From assembly GCF_029227915.1 (NCBI RefSeq), contig NC_079886.1, forward strand, positions 17,336,501-17,400,500: a DNA stretch of 64,000 nt, in the 5' to 3' direction. The position numbers and the translations under genes are program-made. Positions 1 to 15,100 of the stretch are shown one piece after another. Origin of the DNA: Hydractinia symbiolongicarpus (taxonomy: Eukaryota > Cnidaria > Hydrozoa > Anthoathecata > Hydractiniidae). The first letter of the stretch is position 1, and every line of letters starts with the position of its first letter. Below the pieces are notes generated by a model. That model saw only the letters and a list, made by a program, of their open reading frames with translations. It did no database searches and was not told where the DNA came from.

Positions 1-458
1 CAGAGTTTTAAACACAAATTTTTTCTTGGTTTCAAGAGTGACTTAGAAATTAAAGGAGTATCAAAAGGGAAAAATCAGATTTAATTTTTCTATCCTACAC
101 TAAATATTCACATGATCTCCTTGTCTTTTAGAGAGACAGGGTAGCCATTTTGACAGTTGACAGTTCGTAAAATAAATTTACCATACACAGGAACCTTGGA
201 AAATAATTGGGAATGGTCTAAGGCAAAAAATGTGTATGATCAAGCCTCTGACATAAACCACGAAGAGAACCAATAACTTTAGCTCCATTTATTAGAAAAA
301 CATTAACAAAATGGCAAAGAACACAGTATAATAAATGAGGGTGCACATCGCATTTTTTATGTCAAATTTAGTGATTATTATACCCCACGAAACACATAAT
401 ACCTGGAACTAGTTCTAGTTCATCAACTGATAAACTCCAAGTAAATTTAAATACCTAC

Positions 459-3398
459 CATTGATTTCAAAGCAAGAAGTTGTTGCTCTTCATTTAGAAT
501 GTCACGAACAGTTGCCACAAACAGTTCTGGTTTTCCACCATAAGTATCCTACAGTACAAAGAGTTGCTACACTCTCCCCCAAACCTATTCTAAACTGCTT
601 CAGCGTTGGTGGAGAAAAACACTTACTACAAATTGTTTTCTTATATCGTACAGTCTCATCTGATTCATTAGATCATCGTGAGGCTGAAATGAGACGAGTT
701 TAATGCTTCATCGATATATGTAATATGGGCGTGTGGCTAGATGGTTTTGGGGGTTGCTTGGTAAAGCACGAGGTTCTTGCTCCAGTCTGCATGATGAGCA
801 AGTGCAAAGTATAAAAAACCTAATTTTGACCTTGATCTTCAAGGTAAAATAGTTTAACTAATGTTCTTGCAAGATCGCATCAGTACTCTGTTAATTGTTT
901 AGGCTCAGTGTAGTGCAGTAAGAATTTTCGACCATAGACAATATCCGATTAATTTTATTTTATGTAAAAAACATAAACATTCGAATTTATATTTATTTGA
1001 GAGACAGTTCTTGAAAAAGGTGCAAATATGCACCGTCGCAATCTTTGTAATTTCTATGTTTATTCTTAGCTAAGTAAATAATTCTTAGAAATTGCAGAAT
1101 ATATCAACTTAGAGATGTATTCTCAGGAATTTTATTCGATTCGATGTTCCGGCTTCGTAAAAGACAGTATTCCAATAATCTACACCCGGCAACAGCGTTA
1201 TGAATAATTTCTGCTGGAATATTTATTAAAAATAAGTTGTTTGGGTGGTTTTTAGTGCTATGTTTAGGCTCCTTAAAAAAGTCCAAAACTATATGATGTA
1301 ACAAATATATTTAACGTCATATAGAAAAATTACAAAAATTATATTCAGTTTCTTAGTAGCAGATACCATTTTCTTCCTTTTAAAGACCAATCTACTGTAT
1401 TAAAAAACGCAAAAAATATTTTTAATTTTTTTAAATATCGTTCAAATTTATGTGCCAATTTATGAGCAAAAATGCTATTTTTGCATTATTCTTTGGGGAA
1501 TATCGAATATTTTTAATATTTTTATCATCCGTATTTTGTATATTCTAAACATTTTTAAAAGTTTTAAATAAAACCAAACTATAATCCTCTACAAACAAGA
1601 CAGCACTTACACGAGTGTTACATTTTTCCCAAAGGGAAGCGAAATTGCCTCCATTGACTGTTTACATAATATACCCCCCCCCCCCCCCCCCTCCCGACAT
1701 AACAAAAGGAATAGCCAACAATCGTTTTTATAAATATTTTAAAGAAGCTCAATGTAGGGAAGTAATTTTACATAGATATATTTCGCGGAACTCATTTTTG
1801 CTATTTGTAAATTAGGTACTGCAAAGCGCAAATTGCAATAATACGTCTAAAAAAGTAGGCAAGGTACGGACTTACAGTGAACGAGGAATATAATTAAAAG
1901 AATTTACCTTTGCGCATAGATCATCTAGCTTTTTCAGCAAGGTGTCAAGAAGCTCCTGTGTTCGTATTACATTGGTGTGGCTTTTTTCATCAAAATTCCT
2001 TGGAAAACAAAAAAGGCATCTTTCAGAGTTTCAATTTTATTCGCACTGGCATGATTTTAAACTGTCGACAATATGGCAACAAAACAATACAATACATTTT
2101 TGGTGAATGAAGAAGATTTGTTATCTGAAAGTATTTTATACTGTCATGCTTTAGAAAATAATTTCAGTAAAATCGTTGATAAGAAAGCAAGTTCAACAGA
2201 AAGAAAAGGACAAGTATGATTGTAATTTTGTTTGAAGAATGGAAGGTGAATCCACCAAGTGAAAAAGGGATTAAACTACTGAAACATATGATAGCATGAG
2301 GAAAAAATCAGACATTGATGTACTACAGTTTGGATTAACATCTAGTAGTGACATTGGATAGAGTCTCAATTTATTAGGTACCATGATAAAATGTAGATTT
2401 TACCAGTTGCTAATGAAAGTGGTTAGCTATTTGCAAGAACAGATACACTGCGGTAACAATAACGTACGAGTTTACAATTATTCTGAAAGGATCACCAATA
2501 AAATAGAGAGAGACGTAATCTTCTTTCAATAATATTGTGCAAATTTGTAGGCTATGTACCTGCTTGGAAGAACAACTTAGATGGGTAAAACAAAAGAAAT
2601 AGTGAGTGGAGGTAACAAGAGACATATATATGCAGAAAACGAACACCTGTGAACTTTATTTTCAGTAATGAGCTTTTTTGCAGTAACTGGGGTACACAAA
2701 CAGTGTTATTGGATTAAGAATAGGGCATGGGATGTACCTCGTTTAAGTGTAGGTGTACTAAATTTCTACTATCATATAAAAAGTATCTAAAAAAACTGAT
2801 GATACTGATTGTGATATTGTACATTATTTTTCAGTAAAAGGATCTTCTTAGGTAGTAAAAGAACAAAGATTACAATTCTGATTGTAAACCTGGTTCATCT
2901 TTGAAAGTAAGAATGTGCTATTCTTAAAGCTATACGAGTTACAGTCACACTATCAACATTCCTGTGACTAGATAACACCGTCCTAATCCTACAATCAGTA
3001 AAGCATTGGTGGAAAATTTCCTCACCAACATTACTTACTTTCACAGATCAAAGACGTTTTAGCATACTAACTTGCAAAGTACGGAAGAATTTGCAAAAGT
3101 TTTCGACCGAAACATCCACTTAAATAAATTCAAGCAATTGTTTCTCAAAATGTGTCGCTTACTTAATATTGTTGAAATATTAAAAAGAATTTAAGTGCCA
3201 TGAAAAAATATGCACGTGCACTCACACAAATCTTGTATTAAAGGCAGTGAAATATGAACTACATTACCAGTTTTGTTCTTCAAACCAATCAGCGAAATTT
3301 CCCCTGACTTCCCATGGGAAATTCCTTTTCATATACAACTCTTGTAACTTAGAAAGATAATCTTCGCCAAGAGATCGTAGATCATTCCAGATACCCAT
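459..3398 (-). CDS. STAT: Second STAT (STAT-B), first four exons, truncated by window edge
   Basis: Tandem paralogue of STAT-A, same strand, starting 2.2 kb beyond its stop. Exons: 3268-3398, 1908-1998, 627-683, 459-548; lengths 131, 91, 57 and 90 nt equal STAT-A exons 1-4, with identical phases. The start reads [20 protein letters not shown]. Hand identity to STAT-A is about 39/44 in exon 1, 16/30 in exon 2, 12/19 in exon 3 and 22/30 in exon 4. All splice sites are intact and no stop is seen, so it is probably live; DNA-binding and SH2 exons would lie left of base 1. I found no exon 5 in bases 1-458. Confidence 0.9.
1674..1692. repeat. Poly-C run in STAT-B intron 2
   Basis: About 19 nearly uninterrupted C residues in a strongly AT-rich intron. 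Confidence 0.9.
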
Positions 3399-5631
3399 TT
3401 TTTAGCAGCTTTTGTTACCTGCAAAACTAATATTTATATGCTAGAAATATAAGAAGTAAAATAACATTTATTCGATATGTAACCATGAAGACCCTACAGG
3501 CTTTTTCAGGAAGATTCAGCTGTAGACGATTTTTTTTACATAGGCAACTCGTTTATACACAACTGAACTGGATTTGAAAAATTATTAAGCAATTCAGTTT
3601 TGTATAAATATATAAGCACAAATAATTTATTTATTGCGGAAATAGAGAAACGCTTTCAAAACAAACCAAATACAACTGCAAGAAAAGAAAACTACAAAAA
3701 TTTATTTGCTTCATACTTTTAACAAAAATATGACTTCATTTCCCTTCTTACGTAGATTACGAAAACTAGTTGAATAACTTTGGACCTAGATATTAACTAA
3801 AAAATAAGCAACTTGACATCTGACCTAAATCCGAAGTTGCTTTTAAAAAAACAGGTTTATTCAACAACTTCCTATGAAACTTTTGTACGCCATCAAAAGC
3901 ATCAACTCCTAAGTCATTCTTTCTCCCTTTCACAATTTGGATGATTTTTTTTTGGAATTCATTTATTGCAATTGCTTTTGTTAAAAAGTTTCGAGAAATG
4001 AAAAAAGTTTTATCATATTTGTTTATTTTAATGTAATTTTTTTAAAAAAACAAAAAACTGCATCGTTGCTGTGTGATCTCTGAGCAGGATGGATAACTTT
4101 AATAAACACTAACTTACAATAATGGATCGTACTGAATATAAAGAACATTTTTTGTATAAACTCTGGCAACGAGCTTGTTATTAAGTTACAATAATAACAA
4201 AAAATAACTTAACTAATAGCGCTTATGGCTGTATGTATGCACACAATATAGCTTGCATACAAATTTTCAAGTGTGATTCTCAGGCAACGCAAATGTATAA
4301 AGGTGAGAGTTATAAAAGATGCAAATATGAGAGAAAAATGAGGTCACAAAAAAATGTTAAAATTTACAAAAGTTGATCAAAACAGCGAATATATAATTTG
4401 GTTTTGCTATTAATACACATTATTTCTAAAATATATAAAATAATGTAAAATTGAAAAGATCATAGAAAAATTAGAAAAAGAAACATTTACACAAACACTT
4501 GAGTAATTTTATTTTGATAAAATTGATTTTTAATTCGAAAACCACCGAGCAGCTTTTAAAGGAAGAAAAAATATCATGCTTGCTATGGTTGAAAAAGGTT
4601 AGAGAATGAAGAAAAGTGTGAATTAAAACACATGAATCCTACAAGCATTGTATAGATTTACAAAGACAATAAGAGTAACATGTACATCTATTTCGTTCCT
4701 GTTAAGACCACCAAAGAAAAAAAAAAATTCTTGCCAAAACACAAAGTTTGAAAGACTAAATAAATTGAAAGACTGGATAACTTTAAAATAAGTACACTTT
4801 CCTGAATTTTAATTTCAGCTTCATTGACCTTAAAATAGGATCTAGGTAGGCCACCAGTTAAATATAATTTAATTTTAAGTTGAACACATGAAAATTCTTT
4901 GAACCAAATTTTAAACAAGGTGCTACAGATTTTAAAAATCGTAGCATAGCATAAAGGACTATTTAATTAAAAAGTAGTTAAAAAATCAAATGGTTCCATT
5001 CACAGGAGCAAAAGCTACAAAAACTTGGGGTTAATTCCATCACATTGATACAGCATGTTGATTGGATCTTTTAAGGTGCCAAGTCTAATGCTAATTCATC
5101 AGGTCCATTAACTTAAAAACACATTAGTTTCATAGTTCATATAAAATTTCTACGTAAAGTAATGTTAAATATTGCACTATGGTACGGTATGCTAAAATTC
5201 CAGTCAACAACAAAACAAAACGGAACAAAACAAGGAAATTACTTAAATTTGATTGTTTATTTTTTCCCGTTCCTGTTGCAAGAAAAGTTAAATGATTTCA
5301 CCTTTCAGTTCTGATCGGAACGGCAAAATTCATCAACCAACAAAATTACAGAAATCCCAATTGTCTGTTCCGATCCGTTCCATTTCATTTTTGCGTGGAA
5401 ATTTACTTTTCAATGCAAATAATATTTAACTTTACGAGCATTTATATTGAAGATAGAAAAGTTCAACATATAGTGATAAAAACTTGACATATATAACAAG
5501 TGTGTATACAAACTTTCAAATTATTGTGTTTTTTTTTATCTCAATGAGAAAATAGTTTGATAACAATCACATGCCTGATAACAATCACATGCCTCTACGG
5601 ACACGACAGTACTACCAAAGAATCCTTGTTG
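3399..5631. other. Intergenic between STAT-A stop and STAT-B start
   Basis: About 2.2 kb of AT-rich sequence without a credible ORF. It should contain the STAT-A 3' UTR (AATAAA on the minus strand at 5256-5261) and the STAT-B promoter. No transposon was recognised. Confidence 0.6.
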
Positions 5632-6186
5632 CTAACCCTGTTGATTTGTTTGAAGAAAATTATCGTCAAACTCTCCAGTTCTATTTACGTTTCCATCATT
5701 CGTAAGATCTTCAAGCATCTCTTGGTAAGGTGCTCCTAAAGGAATGTTCTGTTCAACTGATTTTGCCATGGCCTGTCCAGGTGCATGTGGAGTATGGTGT
5801 GATAATCTTACACCAGATGATGAAAAGTTAAAGCTTTCTGTTGACTGTGGCACATACTATAATAAGAAGTGCCATGACAGAATATATATATTGTAGAAAG
5901 ATGCACACATTCCTTCCAAAAACATGCACCAAAGACAAACGCAGAGATGGTCAAACAGACCACACTTACAGGCATCGAATCCATATGCAATGGAGAACCA
6001 ATAGCACATCCATTGTGCATTGAATAGGCTGATTGTTGAACCGGATAAGACATGGCGTGCATATCAGTATGCCCATAGAGAGGTGAAGGTACGTTCCGGT
6101 CTTGAACAGAAAGCGGAGAACTTGGATAAGAACACGGGGAAGGTGTTGGTTGATTAAATGAGGACTGAGGGTCATTATTGGCAGCA
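5632..6186 (-). other. STAT: STAT-A exons 27-28: C-terminal tail
   Basis: Exons 5970-6186 and 5632-5856 encode residues 709-855. The tail is low-complexity (Ser, Pro, Gln, Met, His) and then acidic near the end ([18 protein letters not shown]). That composition suits a transactivation domain, but this is inference. The protein ends NQQG-stop. Confidence 0.88.
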
Positions 6187-9100
6187 CTAAATAAAAACAT
6201 TACATTTAAATTCTACGAAAATTAAAAAAATAACATGTTTCATTATTGGGTGGTCACTAGCTAAAAATATAAAACAATAAGCCTAACTCCATATCTTTTA
6301 TCGTTCCGCGAAATACGTATGCAAAAATGCAGAATAACATTAAAACATTAATAGTTAAAAGCAAATTTCAGAATGCTAGTTGTTTACATTCAAGTTTTAA
6401 GAATGTGTGAACAAAATGTTGGCTTTGACAACTTTTAACCAGCAGTTTTACGAAATCGTAATTAGCACAGTTATGAAGACGGCATTGGCAAGCATTTTTA
6501 TCGGCAAAATTTTCTTGTGGAATTTTCTACATTTTAGGCAAAATGTCAGAACAGTTCGAGTAACCATGCATGGAAAAGCACTTGCCTTGTAGCACTTTAC
6601 TACTAAGAACGAGGCTTTAAAGTCCAATTTGGTGGGGACTCCAATGAGAAATTCAATTTTATATCCTAATTCTAAAACATCACTAATTTTGAAAAAAGCT
6701 TGAAATTTCATAATTGTTTGGAATGAAACAACTAGCTATGTGTCAAGAACAATAAACAAATCATTATACCAGCCTAGTGTCTGGCAGATATTTGCTATTA
6801 TCCCATATTACCGAATGTTAATAATTAGACTGTATCACAAATTAACCATATGTGCACAACTTTACTGCAAACTAAAAATTTGAAAATAATTAATATTGTT
6901 CTCATGTTATTCTGAGTTTTCGTATGTGTATATCGTGGATATCGAAAAAGGATTTTCTACCAGCATTTGGGCAGAGAGATAAACCAATCATATTCTACGC
7001 TACGATAAAAAGCTTAAGCACTCGTTTTCATGTCAAATTTGTACATTTAGTTCCTGAAATGTCAATAATGTCATGTCCCGAAACGACAACAAAATGTGCA
7101 GTATTTCACAACAGTGTCAATTTGAATATGAGACTAAAAAACAGCAGACACAATACAACAATTAAGTCACTCTCTCTGCGTACTTATCAATTTATACAAT
7201 CAAAAAATTTAAGCTTTACCACAAAATGCACACTTACACAACTATCAAGCTCGTTTCAATGTAACTGGATGGATCTCCCTTTAGTGGTAGCACTGTAAAA
7301 AACCCACTAACAATTAATAATTTAGCAAATATAACAATGCTAAATACAAAATAGAACTAAGTTATTAATTCGAGATTCAAAGTATTAACTCACAAACTCT
7401 AATATGCACACAAAAGATAATTATTCAAATTTGAAGCTTACAATCTTATAAATTATGAATATGTGCCACATGACAATGTAAACAGTTTTTAAAACAAATG
7501 GCAGGCCTTTAGGTTCTGTATCATATTCGAACTACGAATTTTCATTATGCAGTTGTTTGAACTAAAATTTGTTGCAGACCATATATAACTGCCTTAGATC
7601 ATTTATTTATTGTTATGAAAATTGAGTTACCATCAGTTGACCGGTATTGACCAAAAGCTTGTTCTTTGGGTATTTCCGGATACAAGTAAGTCAAAATCGG
7701 CAGATCGAATATTCTAGAAAGTTTAGAACTCAATAAGATTTCATATGGTATAATGTAAAACATTTTTAAGTATGAAAAAATAAGGTTTCTGTCCTAAACT
7801 CATAGAAAGACTTAATGCACACTCGTCCCATATATATTTGTACTTGAAATAGGGCTTCACACCAGTGCTTTAGGTAGGCGCAGAACAACATTAAAACAAC
7901 AATCCATTTTACCTATCAGCTAGGCCTCGAATAACGAAATCCTTTGTACTCCATGGTTGTAGGAATTGAATTTCTTTATAACCTATAACACAAAATGTCT
8001 AGTAACACAACATCCATGCTAAGTAACTTCTGACAAGTTCCAAATACAATCAAATTTGGTACAATTGTATCATATCATAAAAAGCACAGAATGACTTTTT
8101 GTGTAACGTCATAACATTCGGTTTTATAGATGTAGAAAGGTAATAATGTCCAAAATCCATTTTCTTACAAACTTAGGGTAAAATCTACACCCCCCAACTC
8201 CCCCCCCCAAAAAAAAAACCCCCATATTCTATAAATATCCGCGATTCCCCATGATGCAATAAAGTTACACAAAGGGTAGGTTCTAGTAATACTCAATATC
8301 AATGTGAAAAAATAGCAAAAATCAAAAATACGAAAAACCAGCAAGTATCATAGTTAATGCAACATAACAGAAAATAGTTATCCTAAAAAAATTTGAAAAT
8401 TACTCTGATATATATTTGTGTGTTTTGTTCACAATCAGGCATTATAGTTTTGGCTGATTTCTGCTGGTGTTGCTGCCATTAATTTATTTTTTTTGCTTTT
8501 AAGGGCATAGCCTAAGATCATTTGTGCCATCACTAGTTAAAGATGCTAGGTCTATGTTTGTCTTCCTTTCCTTCCCCTCAAAATATTGTTTTTTGTTGCA
8601 TATGCTAACTGCTTCTTACGATCTGGAACATTTCATTACTTAGAGCAAATCTGTTTTTCCGCAAGGCACAAATTTAAATATATATGTCTTCTTTTAATAA
8701 GACACGGCTAAGAAACATAAAGAAAGCATAAGAAAACATAACACCATTATAAAACATATCCAAAGTTAAGAATGTTCGTATAAAAATGGCCTATTCTGCT
8801 TCAGTAGGACCCTCTTCAATGTTTCTTTAAGTTAAAAATCTGAACAGCTTCTTGTTTGTCATGCCAACCCCCTTCAGCAATATTTGTAAAATAAAGTCCC
8901 GCAACTACTGTTACAGTCTCTGTACCCGACACAGAATAATGTTCGCCTGGCTAGTGTTGCAATAATATTGTTGATAGTAAGCCTGTTTTACGCTAATTGT
9001 GAGTAATAATATACCTAGATAAAAAATGGGAAAACTGTTCTTTACACAGGCCAACATTAGTAAGTCCAAAGCCCAAAAATTACCTCTTTGTTCACTACAA

Positions 9101-12100
9101 TAAGCTATTGTAACTGCTCCAAGTTCTCCATCGCTGAAGCGGATTAAAAATGTTCCAGCTGGCATGTTAAGTAGTCTCTCAAGTGCCGTTTGGCGTGACA
9201 AAAACTCTAGGTACCTGAAAATAAAAATGTAATACCTTTCTTGTGAACAGATGTAATAATACAACTTTTTTGATTTTTTTAAAATCCAAACACCTAACTG
9301 GTAAATTAGCACACTGGAATGTTTAAACATATAAAACTCAGACTTTTTCAGTATTGCGTAAAAACCAGGGCGAGGCATAAAGTGTCTGCACGTCATTATT
9401 CTGAGGAACTTTTGTGGTGAATCTTAGCACAACGTCTTAACATGAACACAGTCCAGGTAATTAATTTAATGACGCCATAAGGATATATCAAAAATAGGCC
9501 ATTTTCACTATTTTTTCAGTAAAATTTTAACTTCTCATATGTTACTAATACTATGGCCTTGATTCTTTGTTGACTTGTGAAGAGTGTAATAAAATTGTGA
9601 CAAAAACCATCCTTACCCCTCCTTCCATTGCTCTTTCAAGTTTTTCTTCACAACATCCATAGCATTATAAAACCAGTCCCAAAAAGAAAAGTTACGTTGC
9701 CTTAAGGGTTCCTAAATTAAATTTTTTTAAAAAAAAAAACAAGAAAAATTTAAAAGAGAAAATCGAGTATGCTTCACATATTATATGGATTAAACAGAAA
9801 ACGGTAGGTGTTTGCTAGAATACCTTCTTACAGAAAATGTAGAGTAAACTCTGGGCACAGTATTAACAAGTCAACAAATTAGTAAATTACAGATAAAATA
9901 AGTCACCTTATTGAATAACGTCCAAGGTATTTTTGTGTCAGCTCTGATTTCATGATCTGTAAACACGTAAAAAAATCTTACACAACAGAAGAAAGAATAT
10001 ATCATAAAAACAATGATACTGAATTTAGTGTGGCTTTCGTGATGATGTTAGCAGTGGGATCACGCACTGAAGGATATGCGTTGTGACCATGTGAAATAAG
10101 AAAATAGTGGCATGGCATATACAGAAAAAGGACTGGAAAAGTAAGAAAAATTTTATTCCTTTCATAACAAGGCAGTAATGCATCCGAATAAGAAGAAAAT
10201 ATAACGTTACTATATTATATAGCAATCAAATAATTTTATTGATAACAAAGAAGGTATAGAATGGGCACATGAGTGTCATTTTTAAAAATCTATTTCCTAA
10301 TTAATTCACCTTTATAAGTTTTATAAAAAAGCTTAAATGCACATCCATCAAAAAGTCTAAAATTACTGATGACAGAAAATGTCAAAGTTTGCTATTCCTT
10401 AAATATGACATAATAATTTATGCAGCATAATTAAATCCTCTAAATACGAACGTTTTCAGTTCTATGATATAATTTCAATTTCCATCAATTTATATCCCTA
10501 TTATATCGCTTTAAGGAAGTACAAATTACATATTCGGTATACCACTAATAAAAATAATATATGTAAAATAAAAATTTAATATGTTGCATCATTAACTGAT
10601 AGTTATTTTCAACTGGTTAATGCAAGTAATCTTTTGCTTTCATTTGTATAAATTTTAATCTTGGAGCAACCATATGAAATACTGTCTGAGAATCGTAAAA
10701 GCATACATGCACATAAATTCTTAAATTAAGAATTTTATTTAAAGTTATTGTCCCATACTTCTACAAAACAGCTTTTCAAAAAACTACAGAAAACTCTTCT
10801 AATGTTCATCCATTTAAGTCTGTAAATTTAAGTTTCTCAAAAACATGAAAACCCTAAAATCACATTACAGCATATCAGATCTAATCAGTTGGAATAACTC
10901 TAATACAAAACGTCTTTTACAACAGATCTCAAACAGTACACCCATAAACATTTAACAGATTCCCACTGCATCTTTAAAACAAACAATGATTACAGTGCAC
11001 AGTCTGCAAAGACGCAGCCACAATTCATCAAAAACATGAGAGAAGATACCTGCAATATTTGTAAAAATTTTTTCCTTTAGGTACATTAAATGTTCTGGTC
11101 GCAGGTCGCGCTCAGTTGTTAATCTCCAACGAGCATTCAGTGCTTCTGACATCTCCTGCCAAGTAACTTCGTCTGGCACATCAAATGGTTCTCGATCCTG
11201 ATAGGTGAATAAAAACGAAAAAATTGAAACGTTTAAAATTCCACTGAAGTTTTTTGTTGCCTCATTATGTCTGCATGGTTAAAACAATTTACATTATATT
11301 GATAGTTTTTTTTAAGCATTGACAGAATATTTTTGGTGGCGTACTTTGATCAGTTAATGTAGTTAAAAATAGTCAGCTTGCTTTTCCGCTCTTAACAGTG
11401 GCCAATATTGTAATTAACAAACTAAAAATCATGCTTGTTTTAATCCACTAAAACTTACTGAAAAATTATGTGTTTCATCATCTGAGAAGATGAGAAATCA
11501 AAAGGTAAAGAATTGATTTTTTTTTTTCTTCTCGTTGTACTTTTCATTGTAGAACTTAACTTATATTTAAGTTGGCTCAAGTGATTAAAAAATATTTATT
11601 TTATTTGTGGACTTAAATAGCCATAGTGCCTTAAAAGGTATTAGGCAAAGTTTGACGAAACTAATTTCACTTTTAATTCTAACCATAAGCAGGAAAATTA
11701 ACTCACAGGACTTGAAAACATGTTATCCCAAATAATTGTCGCTTCGGAGTTAGGAGCTTGATTGCCATGAACAACAACAACAACAGGAACGGACATGCAC
11801 TATGGTAAAAATTTCATATAATTGAAACAGTTAAGCATTTTTAAAAGTAAAAAATGTAAGTAAGTCTTTTGTCTTTAATTTTTTTAAACAAAACACTTTG
11901 ACATTTTTAAAAACATTTATAAAAAAATGTTCAGCTACAAAAAGTTATCCATAACTTTAGATGAAATATTACTTTAGAACAACATCGAAATATAGCAAGA
12001 CACTTGAGTCAGTAACACTGGATATCAATAACAATAGGAAATGATTGACGCAACATTTCCAAACTCAACTTACCATTACAGGTAATTCATCCCCACTGAT

Positions 12101-15100
12101 GTTAAGCTTAGCAGAAAACACCAAAGCGCTTTTGGCTTCTAAAACTGACTATAGAAAATATAATAAGAGATGTAAATTCAACACGTATTTGGAAAAACAT
12201 TTTTGTTTATTTTTGGTGCAATGTTGACTTTTTTACTATTACCTTTTTGTTTTACATTATTTTTACAGGGATTAAGGTAAAAATTTAGATAGAATTTGCT
12301 GGATTCACTCTTAGACACGTGCCTGAAGTGAATAGAAAAGTCTAAGATTCAGACTTCTGGTGTCAGCCCTCAACCACTGCTACCTTTACCCTAATATTTT
12401 TTAACAGTTAAATTTTACATGCATTTTGGAGGCGTTTAGCGTAAAAGTTAAGTGTTGTTTGCTGGATCTTGTACAAACTAGTAAAATAAAAGCTATGAAA
12501 TATTTTCTCTCGAAGTTGCAAAAATTGCAAAAATAAAATTGTGGATCTTGTACAAACTAGAAGTTAATAATAAAAAGTAATGTAAATTAATAAAAGTAGT
12601 TGTATTGTGTCAGGTTTTGTTATTTATTCTAAACCGTCATTACAACCAGGGAAATTGAACAAATTTTCACTGTACCATAATCGTTAGATTCCGTTGAAAT
12701 CAGCAAAAGATGGAAAAAAGTGATCATAAGGCAAATCAAAAATTATGCATACCTCTTGTCCTCGTCTATCTTCTCTTTTAATCTTTTTTAGTTGCTAAAA
12801 ATATAATGTTATCATTGAGCACCCAAATAATTTAAATTTTAACTTTGGAGGTAATAACAATTTCTAAAAATATAACAGTTAATGAATAAAAAGTAAGAGG
12901 CAGACAAATGTAAACAAGTTTAGCCTGGTCGCACAAGCTCAATTAAAACATAGCACTACATTTGAATATAAATTCATTTACATATGATCATGTTTTTCTG
13001 TTTTTAAAAAAATGTTTCTTTTTATTGAATAATAGTCTACGTTTCGACAGTTATAGCTGTCATCGATGGGCAATGATCGTAATCATCTTTGGCTATTTAT
13101 TATTTGAAGAGATAACCAGAGGATCATTATATTTTGTTGGTTGTGAATTTTAGAAAATTTCCAAACAATAGCCTTACATTTACATTTTTAAGATATCCAA
13201 ATTATACTGCGATAAGCGTTAAAATCGCGGAGGTGAAAAAGGGGCATCTAAAGTAGATCTAAGAGTCAATTTAACAAGGTTACTTTTTTTTAAAAATCTC
13301 ATATATTTATCTCGTTAAAAAATGCCGGTTATTGAAAGATCCACTCAGGCAAAAGAATTAAAAAGATAGGATTTTATAAACAATGTATAGGATCATGTAC
13401 TTTCAACAACAACAGACATATTTTTATAATAAATAAAAGCCATACTAGATTTTTAAACTCAGCATGTAATGTAGTGTTGTCTTTGCTATGCTCCATAACC
13501 TGTAAAAGTTAAAAAAAAAATCAAACACAAATTAATCTCATGGGTGAAACAAACATATCACACAATAAAATGCATCTACACAAAACAGTAAAAACATCTT
13601 CATCCCACTAATTTAATGTTGATTGAATTTTTAAGCTTCTCTACTCAAAAATAAACCATATTTTTAGTTATGTAAGTAAACAAACACGAAATTGTATAAA
13701 GCCACCATCATAAAAACAACAAATTCTTTAAACGCTTTATCAACTGTTAATGCTTAAGATGTGTTAACGGATCGACTGCGACACCAAACTGTATTGTTTG
13801 AAGACTAATAGAATTAAAATAACCTACACATTTTTGATTTAAAATGTCTCCACAAGTACCAATTTCTCTACAATAGATAAACAAATATGAGATTGAAAAT
13901 TGTAACATTTCACTTATACAACAAGTTTTATGGCATGCTTGTTTTTGCACAGTTTGAGCTCATTTAGTCAACTTAGACATCATTATACTGATTTTGAGGA
14001 CATCTGATTTGGGCACCGAAAATAAAGAGACATGTTTTTAAGCAGTGTAAAAAATGCTTTGTTTCTTTCTCTTCTCAGGGTTTCAGCTAGAAAAATCCAT
14101 AATGTATATTTCAATTCATGGATTTTTGCATACTTTTCCAAAGACTTTGTACAAACATAACAGCCAAATACATGCCAAAAACGAACAAGACAGCTGATTA
14201 TCATTTGAAAAATTTGTCAGGAGTGCTCCCTGCCAAGGCTACTGACAGCGAAAATAATTTAGGACATCAACTCCTCGCCTGTAGTGGTACAAAATCTCTT
14301 TTGTTAGGAAATTCAATCAGACTTTGTCCTTTCATTGTGAATATCATCAGACCTTAGGTCATACATATACACTGCATCAGGCAATTTTCTTGGTTTATTT
14401 TATACAAGATTTTTTAATTTTAAATAGTATTTAATTATAAATAGTATTTAATTAAAAATAGTACTAATTATAAATAGTTACTCATTGTTTGACAATATGT
14501 CTGTGATAGGGCGAATAAGGTTCACCCTATTGCAGAGATACTATCAGTCATCAGGATAAACAACAAACTGATATTAAATTTGGTGCACTTGTAAAATTGT
14601 TTCTTTATAATTTCTTTATAATAAGCTATGTGCATGGTTGACTATTTCTTTTCATTTTACAAGGTCGTTATCTACACCATAGAAGAAAACCTGGTGATGT
14701 TAAAGGTGATTGCTTAATGAAAAATAAAACTTTTAAAGCAACGTTATAAAACTAGTCTTTATAAAACTAATCCCGAAGTCATGATATTTACTTGGACAAG
14801 TTTACTACTATAATTATAGGTGCGATTATGATGGGGTTTTCAATTAAAAAAAATCAGTTTTTAAATTGGCTCACAGAAAGACAGAGAGAGACATGTTAAG
14901 TTAAAAAAATTCCATGCAGTTAAATTTTTAACAATGAGTTTGGTGTTAAACTTCTATTATTCTTATAGTATAATATAACTCACTCTAATTTCTTTCCTGA
15001 TACCAGTTCCTTGCACTGTTTCTCACTAAAAAAACACAGTTCATTAAAAGTCGAAATCCAAAAACACAAAGAACCTGAACTTGCAATAGTGTTAACTGAA

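Noticed and set aside
5808-6200. Long ORF joining STAT exon 27 to the following intron
   Set aside because: A consensus donor (CCT|gtaagt) ends the exon at 5970; the rest is intron read-through.
6924-7298. 124-codon plus-strand ORF
   Set aside because: Overlaps STAT exon 26 on the opposite strand and has no protein-like features.
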